NCBI RefSeq assembly: GCF_900177385.1
Contig: NZ_FXBJ01000002.1
Coordinates: 996,001 to 1,060,000 of the forward strand
Origin: Carnobacterium iners
GTDB lineage: Bacteria; Bacillota; Bacilli; Lactobacillales; Carnobacteriaceae
Direction: 5' to 3'
Length of the DNA: 64,000 bases
In this document: one piece after another, positions 8,780 through 18,108 of the stretch
How the letters are laid out: the number at the start of each line of letters is the position of its first letter
Numbering within the stretch: position 1 is the first letter of the stretch
Notes under the pieces: generated by a model
What the model was told of the DNA's origin: nothing
Seen by the model: the letters and a program-made list of their open reading frames with translations, nothing else
The model's database searches: none
Program-made: the position numbers and the translations under genes

Positions 8780-9528
8780 TAAGAGTGATTCCTTGTTTAG
8801 ACGTTAGGGATGGTAGAGTAGTAAAGGGTAAACAGTTCGATCAGATTGTGGATGTAGACGATCCTGAAGTTTTAGCAGAATATTATTCAAAAGCAGGTGC
8901 TGACGAGCTCGTTTTTTATGATATCACAGCTACTAATGAAAAAAGAAATGTATCGCTAGATTTTATTGAAAAAGTAGTAGAGAAAATAACGATTCCTCTT
9001 TGCGTAGGCGGAGGAGTCAGTAACTTAGCAGACTTTACAAACATTATGGATAAAGGCGCAAATAAAGTTTCCATTAATTCTGGAGCGGTGAAAACGCCTG
9101 AATTAATTAAAGAAGCTTCAGAAAAATTTAGCTCTAAAGCAGTTGTTTTAGGAATGGATATAAAAAAAATAGGGGAAGATAAATGGCGAATATTTACAAA
9201 TGGTGCGAGAATAGATACGGGTCTTGATGCAGTAGAATGGGCGATAGAAGCCGTGAAACTTGGAGCTGGAGAATTAGTGGTGAATAGCATTGATGCAGAT
9301 GGGATGAAAGAAGGATACGATATTGAACTATTAAATAAATTAGCGTCTGCGGTATCTGTTCCGGTTATTGCATCAGGTGGTGCTGGTAAGTTAGAAGACT
9401 TTGTTGAGGCAGCTACAAAAGGTAAGGCTAGAGGTGTTTTAGCAGCGAGTGTGTTTCACTACAAAGAAATCGAAATTGGGGACTTGAAACAATACATGAA
9501 ATCAAAGGGATTAGAGGTGAGTTTATAA
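8773..9528 (+). CDS. hisF: Imidazole glycerol phosphate synthase cyclase subunit HisF
   Basis: A 251-residue TIM barrel closing the imidazole ring and releasing AICAR. Catalytic Asp11 lies in [14 protein letters not shown] and the second aspartate in [11 protein letters not shown]. Phosphate loops CVGGGVS and [12 protein letters not shown] are intact. HisF normally takes ammonia tunnelled from the glutaminase HisH; no hisH is in this operon. HisF alone can work with free ammonium at high concentration, so a HisH elsewhere or ammonia dependence must be assumed. Confidence 0.95.
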   Translation: MLIRVIPCLDVRDGRVVKGKQFDQIVDVDDPEVLAEYYSKAGADELVFYDITATNEKRNVSLDFIEKVVEKITIPLCVGGGVSNLADFTNIMDKGANKVSINSGAVKTPELIKEASEKFSSKAVVLGMDIKKIGEDKWRIFTNGARIDTGLDAVEWAIEAVKLGAGELVVNSIDADGMKEGYDIELLNKLASAVSVPVIASGGAGKLEDFVEAATKGKARGVLAASVFHYKEIEIGDLKQYMKSKGLEVSL

Positions 9529-10125
9529 ATGGAAATAAAGTATGATGCAAACGGACTAGTGCCTGCAATAGCTCAAGATATCGCTACGGGAGAAGTTTTG
9601 ATGTTAGCGTATATGAATGAAGAAACGGTTAAGTTAACATTAGAAACAAATATAGCACACTATTATTCTCGCTCAAGAAAAGAGATATGGAAAAAAGGAG
9701 CGACCTCTGGAAATAGTCAAGAAGTAAAGGGCTTTTATTACGATTGTGATGGCGATACGATTCTTATAAAAGTTAGTCAAACGGGTGTAGCATGTCACAC
9801 GGGAACATACTCTTGTTTCACAAATGAGTTGAAAAGTTCAACGGCCAATAAGAATACGATTGGAGATTTATATAAAGTTGTACTAGATAGAAAACTAAAT
9901 CCAGTTGAAGGATCTTATACAGCTTATTTATTCGATGAAGGAGTAGACAAGATTCTCAAAAAAGTGGGCGAAGAATCTGCAGAAGTTATTATAGGCGCAA
10001 AAAATAATAAAGAAGAATTAGTCTATGAAGCGAGTGATTTGGTTTATCACCTACTCGTTTTACTTGTCAATGAAGGGGTTCCACTGGGGAGTCTCTACGA
10101 GGAATTAGCTAAGCGAATGAAATAA
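9529..10125 (+). CDS. hisIE: Bifunctional PRA-CH cyclohydrolase / PRA-PH pyrophosphohydrolase HisIE
   Basis: A 198-residue fusion. The N-terminal HisI domain (about 1-105) has [28 protein letters not shown] and the zinc cysteines of [12 protein letters not shown]. The C-terminal HisE domain (about 110-198) has [15 protein letters not shown] and [11 protein letters not shown]. It carries out steps two and three of the pathway. The ATG begins right after the hisF stop, so translation is likely coupled. Confidence 0.95.
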   Translation: MEIKYDANGLVPAIAQDIATGEVLMLAYMNEETVKLTLETNIAHYYSRSRKEIWKKGATSGNSQEVKGFYYDCDGDTILIKVSQTGVACHTGTYSCFTNELKSSTANKNTIGDLYKVVLDRKLNPVEGSYTAYLFDEGVDKILKKVGEESAEVIIGAKNNKEELVYEASDLVYHLLVLLVNEGVPLGSLYEELAKRMK

Positions 10126-10137
10126 GGAGGAGCTAAC

Positions 10138-10938
10138 TTGTTATACACAGATCAGCACGTCCATACTTCTTATTCTCCAGATAGTGAAGCGAAGATAGCA
10201 GACTACTTAATTAAAGCAAAAAAACTTGGTTTAGACTATGTTATTTTCACTGATCATGCAGATATGGGTGCAATAGAAGAAGCTTTCCAAAAGCAAATAG
10301 ACTATCAAGAGTACTTCAAAGTAATGAAGCGCTATGAAGAACAATACGAAATTGAGATAAAAGTAGGAATAGAAATAGGATACGAACTTAATTATAAAAA
10401 TCAAATCAATGAGTTATTAAATGAGTATCCTTTTGATTTTGTTATAGGTTCAATTCATTATGGAGATGGAAAAGACCTTTATTTAGGCGATTTCTATCAA
10501 GGGAAGTCACAATACGAATCCTACATGAGGTACTTTGAACTCATGTTAGAAATGGTAGAGAATTTTGCCAACTTTGATGTTATAGGACACTTAGATTACA
10601 TCGTTCGCTATGCCCCTTTTGCTGTTAAGGATTATGAGTATAAAGTATACAAAGAAATAATAGACTTAATCTTAAAAACAGTCATTAAAAAAGGGAAAGG
10701 AATTGAATTAAACACATCTGGTTTACGAGGTCCTTTAAAAACAATCTTGCCAAAAGAAGAAGTACTAATTCGGTATAAAGAATTGGGTGGTAAGATTATA
10801 ACGCTGGGCTCTGATGCTCATTTAGTAAAAGAGTATTATGCAGGAATGTCGAATGAAATAAACCATCTAGAGAGAGTGGGTTTTAGCGAACTTTCTTCTT
10901 TTAGCAAACGAAAAGTTAGACAGCATACAATTAGTTAA
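10138..10938 (+). CDS. hisK: Histidinol-phosphatase, PHP family (HisK/HisJ type)
   Basis: A 266-residue PHP-domain phosphatase removing phosphate from histidinol phosphate. The metal-binding motifs are DQHVHTSYSPDS (HxH), VIFTDHAD, VIGSIHYGDG, VIGHLDYIVRY and TLGSDAH. The start is TTG with GGAGGAG 7 bases upstream; no ATG is nearby. It closes the operon and replaces the HAD-type phosphatase of enterobacteria. A bidirectional terminator follows. Confidence 0.92.
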   Translation: MLYTDQHVHTSYSPDSEAKIADYLIKAKKLGLDYVIFTDHADMGAIEEAFQKQIDYQEYFKVMKRYEEQYEIEIKVGIEIGYELNYKNQINELLNEYPFDFVIGSIHYGDGKDLYLGDFYQGKSQYESYMRYFELMLEMVENFANFDVIGHLDYIVRYAPFAVKDYEYKVYKEIIDLILKTVIKKGKGIELNTSGLRGPLKTILPKEEVLIRYKELGGKIITLGSDAHLVKEYYAGMSNEINHLERVGFSELSSFSKRKVRQHTIS

Positions 10939-10949
10939 ATAAAACAGTT

Positions 10950-10984
10950 AAAACCCCTCTGATTTTTTCTATCAAAGGGGTTTT
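10950..10984. terminator. Bidirectional terminator between hisK and the FAD protein gene
   Basis: AAAACCCCT (10950-10958) pairs with AGGGGTTTT (10976-10984), with A-rich and T-rich flanks, between convergent genes. It can serve both. Confidence 0.8.
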
Positions 10985-10994
10985 GACTCATTAG

Positions 10995-12446
10995 CTATTT
11001 GCTCATTTTTAAGTGATGTAAAATATCTTTGACTGCTGGCCGTGCACTTTCAGAAACCATGTTGACTGAATTATTTCCAAATTGTACACCAGAAATTAGC
11101 TCTCCGTGTACTTTTAAGGTATGAAGAATGCCGTGTCTTTGACTAACGGCACTAAAGTCCGGCAAGCTAATTTGAACCCCACCAAATGTTTCTGGTTGGA
11201 GAAGACGTTCATTAATTAATTGACGCAAGAGCGGCATCCGGTCTACTTGATACGAGACTTTCTTTTCAGTACCAGCGGCATTAATAATATAGTCTACATA
11301 CTTTGGAGCTTGGTCTTTCAAGACAAGTTTAAAGGAATTTTCTTCTTCAATAACGTCTATCAAGTTGTCAGATACCGCGATGCTATTTGCTTGCCAAGCA
11401 GCTACCAATTCTTTAGCAGTAGCTACAGGAAATGAGCTCCGTAGTTTATCCCATTTCTCATAATATAAGTCAAAGAAACGTTGTTTGTCTGTTTCTTCTA
11501 AAGCCATCCATATATCTGGTAAAAAAGGACTCATATCGTGAAGTAAATTTTGAATAGCGCCAATTTCTTTAGAATCTGTTAACTCTTTTTTGAGTGTTTC
11601 TTTTGAGCCAAGCTGATTATTTTCCCAATTATCTTTTAAGGATAATTCTTGGTAAACTGCTTCTTTTTTAAACCATTCGACATATATTTCTAATGGAATA
11701 AAACCATTATTTTTTTCTTTAGCCCTTTTTATATTTTCTATTGTAAAAAAACGATAATCAATCGCATCAGCTTGGCCACGAATGGATTTAAAACGTCCAG
11801 AAGGAGAAAAGAAAGATACGGTTAAATCAGGTCGATTATAATGAGCGTACCTAAAAATATCAATACCCGTCAAACCAGTACCTAATACTCCAACTGTTGC
11901 ACCTTTAGGGATTAAAGGCATTGTTTTTTTAACTGGGAACGGATTAACAATAAAGTTCGGATGATTAATTAATTGATAAGGATCCTTATAAGCAAGACCT
12001 CCAATACATAAATGGATAGCATCAAAATCTTTTACTGTAGAAGATGAAGTCAATTGAAGTTGATTATTCGCTAGTATCTTAACGCTCTCAACTTCTTCTT
12101 TTATGATTTCAGCATTAGATTGGAAAAGCCAATCGCTCATTCGATCCTTTAAGTAGTCACCAAAAAGTTCACGAGGATAATGTTTTACTGCTGGCTCTGT
12201 TTCCTTTTTAGTACTTTGCAGCCATTCAACAAAATCATTTTTATTTTCCGGTATAATAGTAATAGTTCCGGCAGCTTGGTTCATAACTAATTTTTCATTG
12301 TCTTTTTGATAAGGTGCACCGGTTCCAAAAGTATCTTCGTCTCCAAATACAGTTATTTCTATCGAGGGATTGTTTTCTTTTTCTCTAGTCCACTCTCTAA
12401 GTGCACCAATACCAGCAACGCCCATTCCAATAATAGCAATTTTCAT
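10995..12446 (-). CDS. FAD/NAD(P)-binding protein (NAD_binding_9-like)
   Basis: 483 residues. The N-terminal Rossmann fold reads MKIAIIGMGVAGIGALREW, and a second dinucleotide fold near residue 190 reads GATVGVLGTGLTGIDIFRYA. This matches the FAD/NAD(P)-binding family seen beside ornithine-monooxygenase-like proteins in lactic acid bacteria. Substrate unknown. I chose the internal ATG at 12446, because GAGGAG lies 6 bases upstream of it; the longer start at 12467 lacks a site. It is monocistronic and convergent with the his operon. Family call is sound, role open. Confidence 0.8.
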   Translation of the reverse strand: MKIAIIGMGVAGIGALREWTREKENNPSIEITVFGDEDTFGTGAPYQKDNEKLVMNQAAGTITIIPENKNDFVEWLQSTKKETEPAVKHYPRELFGDYLKDRMSDWLFQSNAEIIKEEVESVKILANNQLQLTSSSTVKDFDAIHLCIGGLAYKDPYQLINHPNFIVNPFPVKKTMPLIPKGATVGVLGTGLTGIDIFRYAHYNRPDLTVSFFSPSGRFKSIRGQADAIDYRFFTIENIKRAKEKNNGFIPLEIYVEWFKKEAVYQELSLKDNWENNQLGSKETLKKELTDSKEIGAIQNLLHDMSPFLPDIWMALEETDKQRFFDLYYEKWDKLRSSFPVATAKELVAAWQANSIAVSDNLIDVIEEENSFKLVLKDQAPKYVDYIINAAGTEKKVSYQVDRMPLLRQLINERLLQPETFGGVQISLPDFSAVSQRHGILHTLKVHGELISGVQFGNNSVNMVSESARPAVKDILHHLKMSK

Positions 12447-12863
12447 ATGATTCTCCTCATCTTTCATTTAAATAATTGGATAAAAAATAAAATTTTTTCA
12501 GTACGTAATCTTGACGACTAAGTTTACCAAAAAAAAGTAGGAAAATACAGTTTATGGCTTTTTTTAAAAATTTTCCTTTAGAAAGAGCAAGTAGGGTTTT
12601 ATTGAATACTATTAAGTTGTTTTTAGAGAAGAACTTAAGAATGAATAAAAAGAAAGTGAAATTGTACTAGATAGATGAAAAAAAGAAATCTATTGGATTA
12701 AAAAGACGAATAGGAATAATTTTCTGTAGATGAGCATGAACGTTCTATCTTTAAATCAGATGAAGACACTATAAGAAATTAGGGTCAAATTAGCAAAAAC
12801 AATAGACTTAAATTGATTTGAACAATAAAATAGATTATGATTTTATAAAAGGAGAGGATAAAT
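12447..12863. other. Intergenic region between divergent genes
   Basis: About 400 AT-rich bases holding the promoters of the leftward FAD protein gene and the rightward ZIP transporter gene. AAAAGGAGAGG (12847-12857) is the ribosome site of the latter. Nothing else recognised. Confidence 0.4.
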
Positions 12864-13685
12864 ATCACTGATACATTTATTTCATTTCACCCAGTTTTAC
12901 AGGCTTTAATAGCAGGTTTATTTACTTGGGGCTGTACAATTGTTGGTTCTTCCTTTGTTTTTCTTTTTAAAACAGTTAATCGTAAGTTTTTAGATACAAT
13001 GAACGGCTTTGCAGCAGGTGTGATGATTGCTGCGTCTTTTTGGTCGTTATTAGCACCATCTATTTCTTTTGCAGAGCAAAATGATTACGGTTCTTGGTCT
13101 TGGTTTCCTGCCGCAATAGGATTTCTAGTAGGTGGACTATTTTTAAGATTAATCGACGTAATTATTCCGCATTTACATTTAAATGAGCCTATAGAGAATA
13201 GTGAAGGACCTAAGACTAAAGCTTCGAAAAACTTACTTTTATTTCTTGCCATTACAATCCACAATATTCCTGAAGGCTTATCGGTTGGTGTAGCTTTTGG
13301 AGCTGCCGCAATCGGAGCAGCAAATGGTGATGCCTTTATGAGTGCTGTTGGACTTGCTTTAGGAATTGGTATTCAAAATATCCCTGAAGGATCTGCTTTG
13401 TCCATGCCTATAAGAGCAGCCGGCAGCAGTCGTTGGAGAGCTTTTAATATTGGACAGCTTTCTGCAATTGTTGAGCCTATAGCTGCAGTAATTGGAGCTA
13501 TAACGGTTATTTCAATTACAGCTCTTTTACCATATGCTTTATCTTTTGCAGCAGGTGCGATGATATTCGTTACTGTTGAAGAACTTATCCCTGAATCTCA
13601 GACAAACGGAAACAAAGATAGTGCTACACTAGCACTAATGGTCGGATTTGTTATTATGATGATTTTAGATGTTGCTTTAGGCTAG
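12864..13685 (+). CDS. ZIP-family divalent metal transporter
   Basis: An inner-membrane metal importer of the ZIP/GufA type with about eight hydrophobic segments. The metal-site helices read TIHNIPEGLSVGVAFG and GIQNIPEGSALSMPIR, with a downstream VEPIAAVIGA and VEELIPES. The first canonical start in frame is ATG 12999, but the frame is open upstream and encodes a family-like N-terminus (TDTFISFHPVLQALIAG, then FTWGCTIVGS) directly after a good GGAGAGG. The expected initiator position, 12864, is ATC. Either translation starts at this rare codon, or the gene is damaged and starts at 12999 without the first helix. Family call secure. Confidence 0.85.
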   Translation: MTDTFISFHPVLQALIAGLFTWGCTIVGSSFVFLFKTVNRKFLDTMNGFAAGVMIAASFWSLLAPSISFAEQNDYGSWSWFPAAIGFLVGGLFLRLIDVIIPHLHLNEPIENSEGPKTKASKNLLLFLAITIHNIPEGLSVGVAFGAAAIGAANGDAFMSAVGLALGIGIQNIPEGSALSMPIRAAGSSRWRAFNIGQLSAIVEPIAAVIGAITVISITALLPYALSFAAGAMIFVTVEELIPESQTNGNKDSATLALMVGFVIMMILDVALG

Positions 13686-13733
13686 TTGAACAAAAAGTCA
13701 CTAGAGGACACAAAAAAATAACTTATGAGTATA

Positions 13734-13765
13734 AAAACTTGAAAGGTATACCTTTCAGTTTTTTT
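13734..13765 (+). terminator. Terminator after the ZIP transporter gene
   Basis: TGAAAGG and CCTTTCA flank a TATA loop, extended by AAAAC/GTTTT, followed by a run of T. Confidence 0.75.
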
Positions 13766-13953
13766 AATGATAGTATCTATTCTTTTATTTTGACTAAACT
13801 GTCTCCCTTACATTGCCGTATCAAATTAAATTAAAACGAGTTTCAACTATTAAGGAGAAATAAAAATGAAAGGTTTTTATAAAGTATTAACGCATATAAT
13901 TTACTAGTCAATAGACCTATCATTCAAAGATAGTAAAAAATGAATATAAAGAT

Positions 13954-14844
13954 TTATTTTACTTTTGTACTACGGCCAGAGGTAATTTCAATTGTTTCAG
14001 ATGCTACCTCTATACGTTCTCCTTCTTGTTCAAATCGACGGAGGATTTCTGAGAAAAGTTGATCTTTGACACCACGACGTTCTCGATAATCAACTACGTA
14101 TCGCAGACTCACTTCTACCCAGTTATCATTAAAGCTAAGATAAACTTGGTTTTCTAAAGAAGCATTCTCTAATTTATACCGTCTTTTCATTTTTTCCCAA
14201 GCAATAGTAGCTTCGGTATTGTACTGTCCCGTATGTTCTTCGGCTAGTTCTAGTAAAATCGTTTTAGCTAGCCTCATGTCACTTTCAAAACGTAAGGGGA
14301 TCATAATTTCATCCCATAAAAATTCAAAGTCAGCGTTATAGTTGTAAACGGGAGAGCTAAAGATATAGCTGTTAGCCACTCGAACAATTCTACCCGTATA
14401 TTGATCGCCATCTACCCATTCACCAAGTTCCATTAAGGTTGTTCGTAAAATACCAATATCTACTACGTCGCCTTTAATCCCACCAAGAAGGACGCGATCT
14501 CCTGTTTCAAAAAAGTCACCAAATAAAATTGCAAACCACCCTGCAATGCTGACAATAACTTCTCGTAAAGCATAAGTAACTCCAGCGCCAGCTAGCCCAA
14601 TTGCTGTTGTAAAACCAGAAAGGTTCCGTCCAAAGATAGACATAAAAACAATAAATAAGACAAAATTATTTGCCCAACGAGCAACTTTCCGAACAACATA
14701 CCAATGTCCAGAGTCTTTTAAGCCTCTATATAGGCGATTTAAAAGAAAACGGCGGACACCATAAAGAACAACAAAAAATATAAAAAACCAAATAATATTA
14801 ACTAATAGGGGATACGATCCAATAAAGTTACGAATATAGTTCAT
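13954..14844 (-). CDS. Small-conductance mechanosensitive channel, MscS family
   Basis: 296 residues. Two to three N-terminal membrane helices are followed by the MscS pore-lining pattern ATAIGLAGAGVTYALREVIVSIAGWFAILFGDFF (seen at about residues 80-113) and the beta domain with GDRVLLGGIKGDVVDIGILRTTLMEL. The channel releases solutes during osmotic downshock. GGAG stands 8 bases before ATG 14844. It is shorter than KefA-like members and has no periplasmic domain. It is monocistronic. Confidence 0.9.
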   Translation of the reverse strand: MNYIRNFIGSYPLLVNIIWFFIFFVVLYGVRRFLLNRLYRGLKDSGHWYVVRKVARWANNFVLFIVFMSIFGRNLSGFTTAIGLAGAGVTYALREVIVSIAGWFAILFGDFFETGDRVLLGGIKGDVVDIGILRTTLMELGEWVDGDQYTGRIVRVANSYIFSSPVYNYNADFEFLWDEIMIPLRFESDMRLAKTILLELAEEHTGQYNTEATIAWEKMKRRYKLENASLENQVYLSFNDNWVEVSLRYVVDYRERRGVKDQLFSEILRRFEQEGERIEVASETIEITSGRSTKVK

Positions 14845-15057
14845 AGGGGTAACTCCTTCCTTTTAATAGAAAGATGTTTAGCTTCACTCTTTTTTCATTA
14901 TACTAGATATTGCTAGCTAAACGCGAAAAATGAGCCTTTTAATTGAGGAACAACCAAAATATTAATTAAAAAACGATAAGTAAATGTAAAGTTAACTTTG
15001 TAGTTTTTATCACGTTATAGTAAAATTGAATGAAATCGCTAGTGAAGGAGACTGACA

Positions 15058-15549
15058 ATGAATTATCCACTATTAAAAAATCAATTACCAGAATCGATAA
15101 AAAAAGTATGGAAAAAAACTAGCTTTATTACGTTTATTTCTCTCTTGTTATTTGGTATAGGCGTTATAAGTGTGCTGACTTATTTTGAATTAGCTAGTAG
15201 TACATGGTATTTGGTATTCAGCATTTATTTTACACTTATCTTAATTTTATTTTTATTAAATTTTTTATTGATAAACTATCGCTACCATTATTTTCGTTAT
15301 GAAATAACTACTAAAGAAGTTGTTTTTCAAAAAGGCTTTATTTTTCGCTCAATTACATATGTTCCTTTTTCTCGTATTCAACATATAGAAACCGAACAGG
15401 GCCCCTTTTTAAGAAGAGAGCACTTAATGGAATTGGTTATTCATACTGCTGCAACTGCTCATCATATTGCTGGTCTGTCTCTAAAAGAAGCAGAAAAATT
15501 ACGTGAAAGTTTGCTAGAAAGAATAGAGGAGGCAAGTATAGATGACTAG
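15058..15549 (+). CDS. ydbS: PH-domain membrane protein, YdbS-like
   Basis: 163 residues: two membrane helices (about 25-45 and 55-80), then a bacterial PH (bPH2) domain with YRYHYFRYEITTKEVVFQKGFIF and YVPFSRIQHIETEQGPFLRRE. It is the usual partner of YdbT, whose gene overlaps it by 8 bases. In Bacillus this pair has been linked to resistance against certain antimicrobial peptides; whether that holds here is inference. AAGGAG precedes the ATG. Confidence 0.82.
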   Translation: MNYPLLKNQLPESIKKVWKKTSFITFISLLLFGIGVISVLTYFELASSTWYLVFSIYFTLILILFLLNFLLINYRYHYFRYEITTKEVVFQKGFIFRSITYVPFSRIQHIETEQGPFLRREHLMELVIHTAATAHHIAGLSLKEAEKLRESLLERIEEASIDD

Positions 15550-16981
15550 TGAACGAAAAAAATTTCATCCTTCAGTTATGCTTGTTCATTTCATTAAAGG
15601 GATTCGAAGTTGGCTGTTTTTTATATTTATCATCGTGATAAATACTGACGAAATAAGTATCTATCCAATAGCAGCTATGAGTACCATCCTAATAGTAGTC
15701 GTTCTAACGAGTATTTTTAAGTACTTTACGCAAACATACCAAGTAACACCACAAAAAATAATTATTCATAAAGGATTAATAAAAAAAAGAGAAACAGATA
15801 TTTATTATGATCGGATACAAACGATTAAACAAAGGCAATGGTTCTTTTTCAAACCATTTAAAGTAGTTGAACTTTTAATTGAGACAGCGAGTAGTACTCC
15901 TGGAGAGGCGGAAGCTTCTTTAACAGCAGTAGATAGTTCACTAATACAAACGATTGAAGGACTGCAGCACAATCTACGTTCTGACTCTAAGCAAGACAAA
16001 AAGACTGCATCATCTCACAAAGCTTCTTTTGTTTTATCCAATAATCAGATTGCTTTATATGCTTTAACGGATATGACTGTCTTTCTTATTTTTGGAACAG
16101 CTTTTTCTTTTTTTGGCGACTGGATTCCTGATAGTTTTTTTACAAAAATAGAGTTATGGATTAATGACTTACAGTGGATTGTAAGTGCTGTGGCCTTTGT
16201 TATAGGAGTTATTGGGATTGTTTTTTTATCTTTACTAAAAAATTTCATCTTATTTTATCAGTTCAAAGCAACCCTTGAAGAAAATACTTTATCAGTCGAA
16301 TATGGATTGTTTGAAAGGAAAATTCAAAAAATACCGTTAAAAAAAATACAGGCAATTAAAGTTCATAAACAAGTTCTACGTAACTTATTTGGAATGTCCT
16401 CTGTAGAACTCGTTCTGATGGGTGGACAAGAAAAAGAAGGAGAAGGTTTAGCTTCAAAAAAAGTTTTACTCTTTCCACTTATTCAAACAAAAATAATGTA
16501 TGAAATGTTAGCTGAATTTCTTCCTGATAGGCCCGTAACAGAACCCAATATTCACTTTGTTACAAAAGGAGAGCTATGGTACTTCTGGCGTTGGATATTA
16601 CTAATGGGACTACCTTTCGTTCTAGGTGGGTGGTTTATAAGAAGATGGGTGAGTTTAATTGTTCTTATTATCCTCATTTTCTTATTAATCCTTCAATGGA
16701 TCAAGAGCCAAAAACAAGGATACGCTATTCAAGGAAATCAAACGATATGGTTGCAACAGGTTCAAGGTCTTTCAACCGTTCAACTATTTATTGCACGACC
16801 AACTATTCAATCCTTTACTCGTTCGTCAACTAAATGGCTCATGAAAAAAAATCACGGACATATTCAAGTATGCTTTAAAGCAGGAGATAGTCCAGCCTAT
16901 TTTGACTTGCGTTTTATCCAAAAAGAAGATGAAGAGCTTATCTATGAAAAATTTTGGAAACAAGTAGTCCCTACTGAGTAA
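15542..16981 (+). CDS. ydbT: PH-domain membrane protein, YdbT-like
   Basis: 479 residues with three bPH2-type segments between pairs of membrane helices. The first domain has YQVTPQKIIIHKGLIKKRETDIYYDRIQ, the second FKATLEENTLSVEYGLFERKIQKIPLKKIQAIKV, and the third lies near the C-terminus after a helical pair. It is translationally coupled to the ydbS-like gene. Function is unsettled beyond membrane-associated envelope stress roles suggested for the family. Confidence 0.82.
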   Translation: MTSERKKFHPSVMLVHFIKGIRSWLFFIFIIVINTDEISIYPIAAMSTILIVVVLTSIFKYFTQTYQVTPQKIIIHKGLIKKRETDIYYDRIQTIKQRQWFFFKPFKVVELLIETASSTPGEAEASLTAVDSSLIQTIEGLQHNLRSDSKQDKKTASSHKASFVLSNNQIALYALTDMTVFLIFGTAFSFFGDWIPDSFFTKIELWINDLQWIVSAVAFVIGVIGIVFLSLLKNFILFYQFKATLEENTLSVEYGLFERKIQKIPLKKIQAIKVHKQVLRNLFGMSSVELVLMGGQEKEGEGLASKKVLLFPLIQTKIMYEMLAEFLPDRPVTEPNIHFVTKGELWYFWRWILLMGLPFVLGGWFIRRWVSLIVLIILIFLLILQWIKSQKQGYAIQGNQTIWLQQVQGLSTVQLFIARPTIQSFTRSSTKWLMKKNHGHIQVCFKAGDSPAYFDLRFIQKEDEELIYEKFWKQVVPTE

Positions 16982-17198
16982 AGGGCTTACCGTTAAAAGA
17001 ATCTAGAAGTGTCTTGAAATAAGATAAAGGGCGTAATCTAGAGTGAATTAAAGATACAAATAGCTAACATTAATTTGAAAACTAAGTCGATTATAAAATT
17101 ATAAAAAAATAACAAAGGAAATAAAAAAAGAAACCAATGAGTAGAACTCAAAATTATCTAAAAAATAGAAGAGAAAGTTTTAATAGTATGATGACTAG
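16982..17198. other. Intergenic, decayed
   Basis: AT-rich sequence, several stops in every frame. Together with the following remnant it looks like a gene graveyard after ydbT. Confidence 0.35.
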
Positions 17199-17513
17199 CT
17201 TAGTCCCTCAAACAGTTTTGAAGAGGGATACGATACAAGATAGTGGAAATTCGGGTAAAAAGAACTAGACTCATCTATTTTTCTGATCCCAGAAGATTAC
17301 TATGGCCTCACCCAAAACGAAGGAGTGATTGATCCTATACCTTCTTATAGTTTGTGGTTAGGTTCTCTAAAAGCAGGAGACTCTATTCTATTAAGAGAAG
17401 CGACAGTCGGTACGACAACTAATTTTATTTATATTTCCGATATAATTGAGTGTTTTACAAAAGAAAAAATTAGTTTAACTAGTAAAGTAGAACCGGTTAA
17501 TTATTATGGGTAA
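17199..17513 (+). pseudogene. Unidentified coding remnant
   Basis: An open stretch of about 105 codons without a proper start and ending in a stop, after which the same frame remains codon-like for about 18 further residues. Readable part: FLIPEDYYGLTQNEGVIDPI, then PSYSLWLGSLKAGDSILLRE. I do not recognise the family. The lack of a start, the stop in the middle of a protein-like frame and the short length suggest a relic. Confidence 0.35.
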
Positions 17514-17709
17514 ACAGTCTACAACGTGCCTAATGATGTTACTTTTAACTATAAAATTTTTCCTGCAATTTAAAAAATAAATAAATACATTAAAAAAACT
17601 CGTGATTTCACAAAAAGCTATCGGTATTTTCACAACTGACGGACTAATTTAACGAATAGCTATTTCCCTTCAGCCATTGATAGGAGCGTATTAATCCTAA
17701 CAGTCTTAA

Positions 17710-17919
17710 CTAGATGAATAATTGAATTAAACTGCCTATAATAGCGGCTGAAAGCATGATTTTACTAATAAGTAGATTCATGCTTTTTGACTTGGCTAAA
17801 ACAGATAATAGTACTAGTAATACAAAAAATATAGCGACGGATCTTTGCCTAATATAGTTGGTGGGTAAAGATGTAAAAATAAAGATAGATAAACCTATCT
17901 CGAATAATATAGTCATCAT
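17710..17919 (-). CDS. Small hydrophobic protein
   Basis: A 69-residue frame that is almost entirely membrane-like: one segment near 3-20, one near 28-43 and one near 50-69. The start region shows only a weak GGA. No homology recognised. It may be real or chance. Confidence 0.3.
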   Translation of the reverse strand: MMTILFEIGLSIFIFTSLPTNYIRQRSVAIFFVLLVLLSVLAKSKSMNLLISKIMLSAAIIGSLIQLFI

Positions 17920-18016
17920 GAAAATCCTATTTACAGATTACAGATTTAGGGAAAACTGATTTAAAATAAAATGATTCTTTTAATAAAAGTTTCAGTCTTA
18001 ACGGAATAAAAATAAG

Positions 18017-18075
18017 TTGACAACGAAGTATAAGATGATTATACTTTAAAAGTAGGTAAGTGAGTGATTACTCAC
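18017..18075 (+). promoter_or_regulatory. Sigma-A promoter with downstream palindromic operator
   Basis: TTGACA (18017-18022), a 17-base spacer and TATACT (18040-18045) give a near-consensus promoter. GTGAGTGATTACTCAC (18060-18075), an inverted repeat with one mismatch, begins about 8 bases after the expected start of transcription. This placement fits a repressor, for instance a TetR-type protein. No regulator gene adjoins the transporter, so the regulator must act from elsewhere. Confidence 0.75.
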
Positions 18076-18108
18076 TATAAAATTAAGTGAGAGAGGAATG
18101 ATGAATAA

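Noticed and set aside
12812-12835. FNR box upstream of the ZIP transporter (TTGATTTGAACAAT)
   Set aside because: The second half-site has mismatches to ATCAA, and spacing to a -10 is unclear.
13866-13907. 13-codon frame (MKGFYKVLTHIIY) with a good ribosome site
   Set aside because: Possibly the head of a decayed gene, since following sequence is partly codon-like, but too short and without any family to support.
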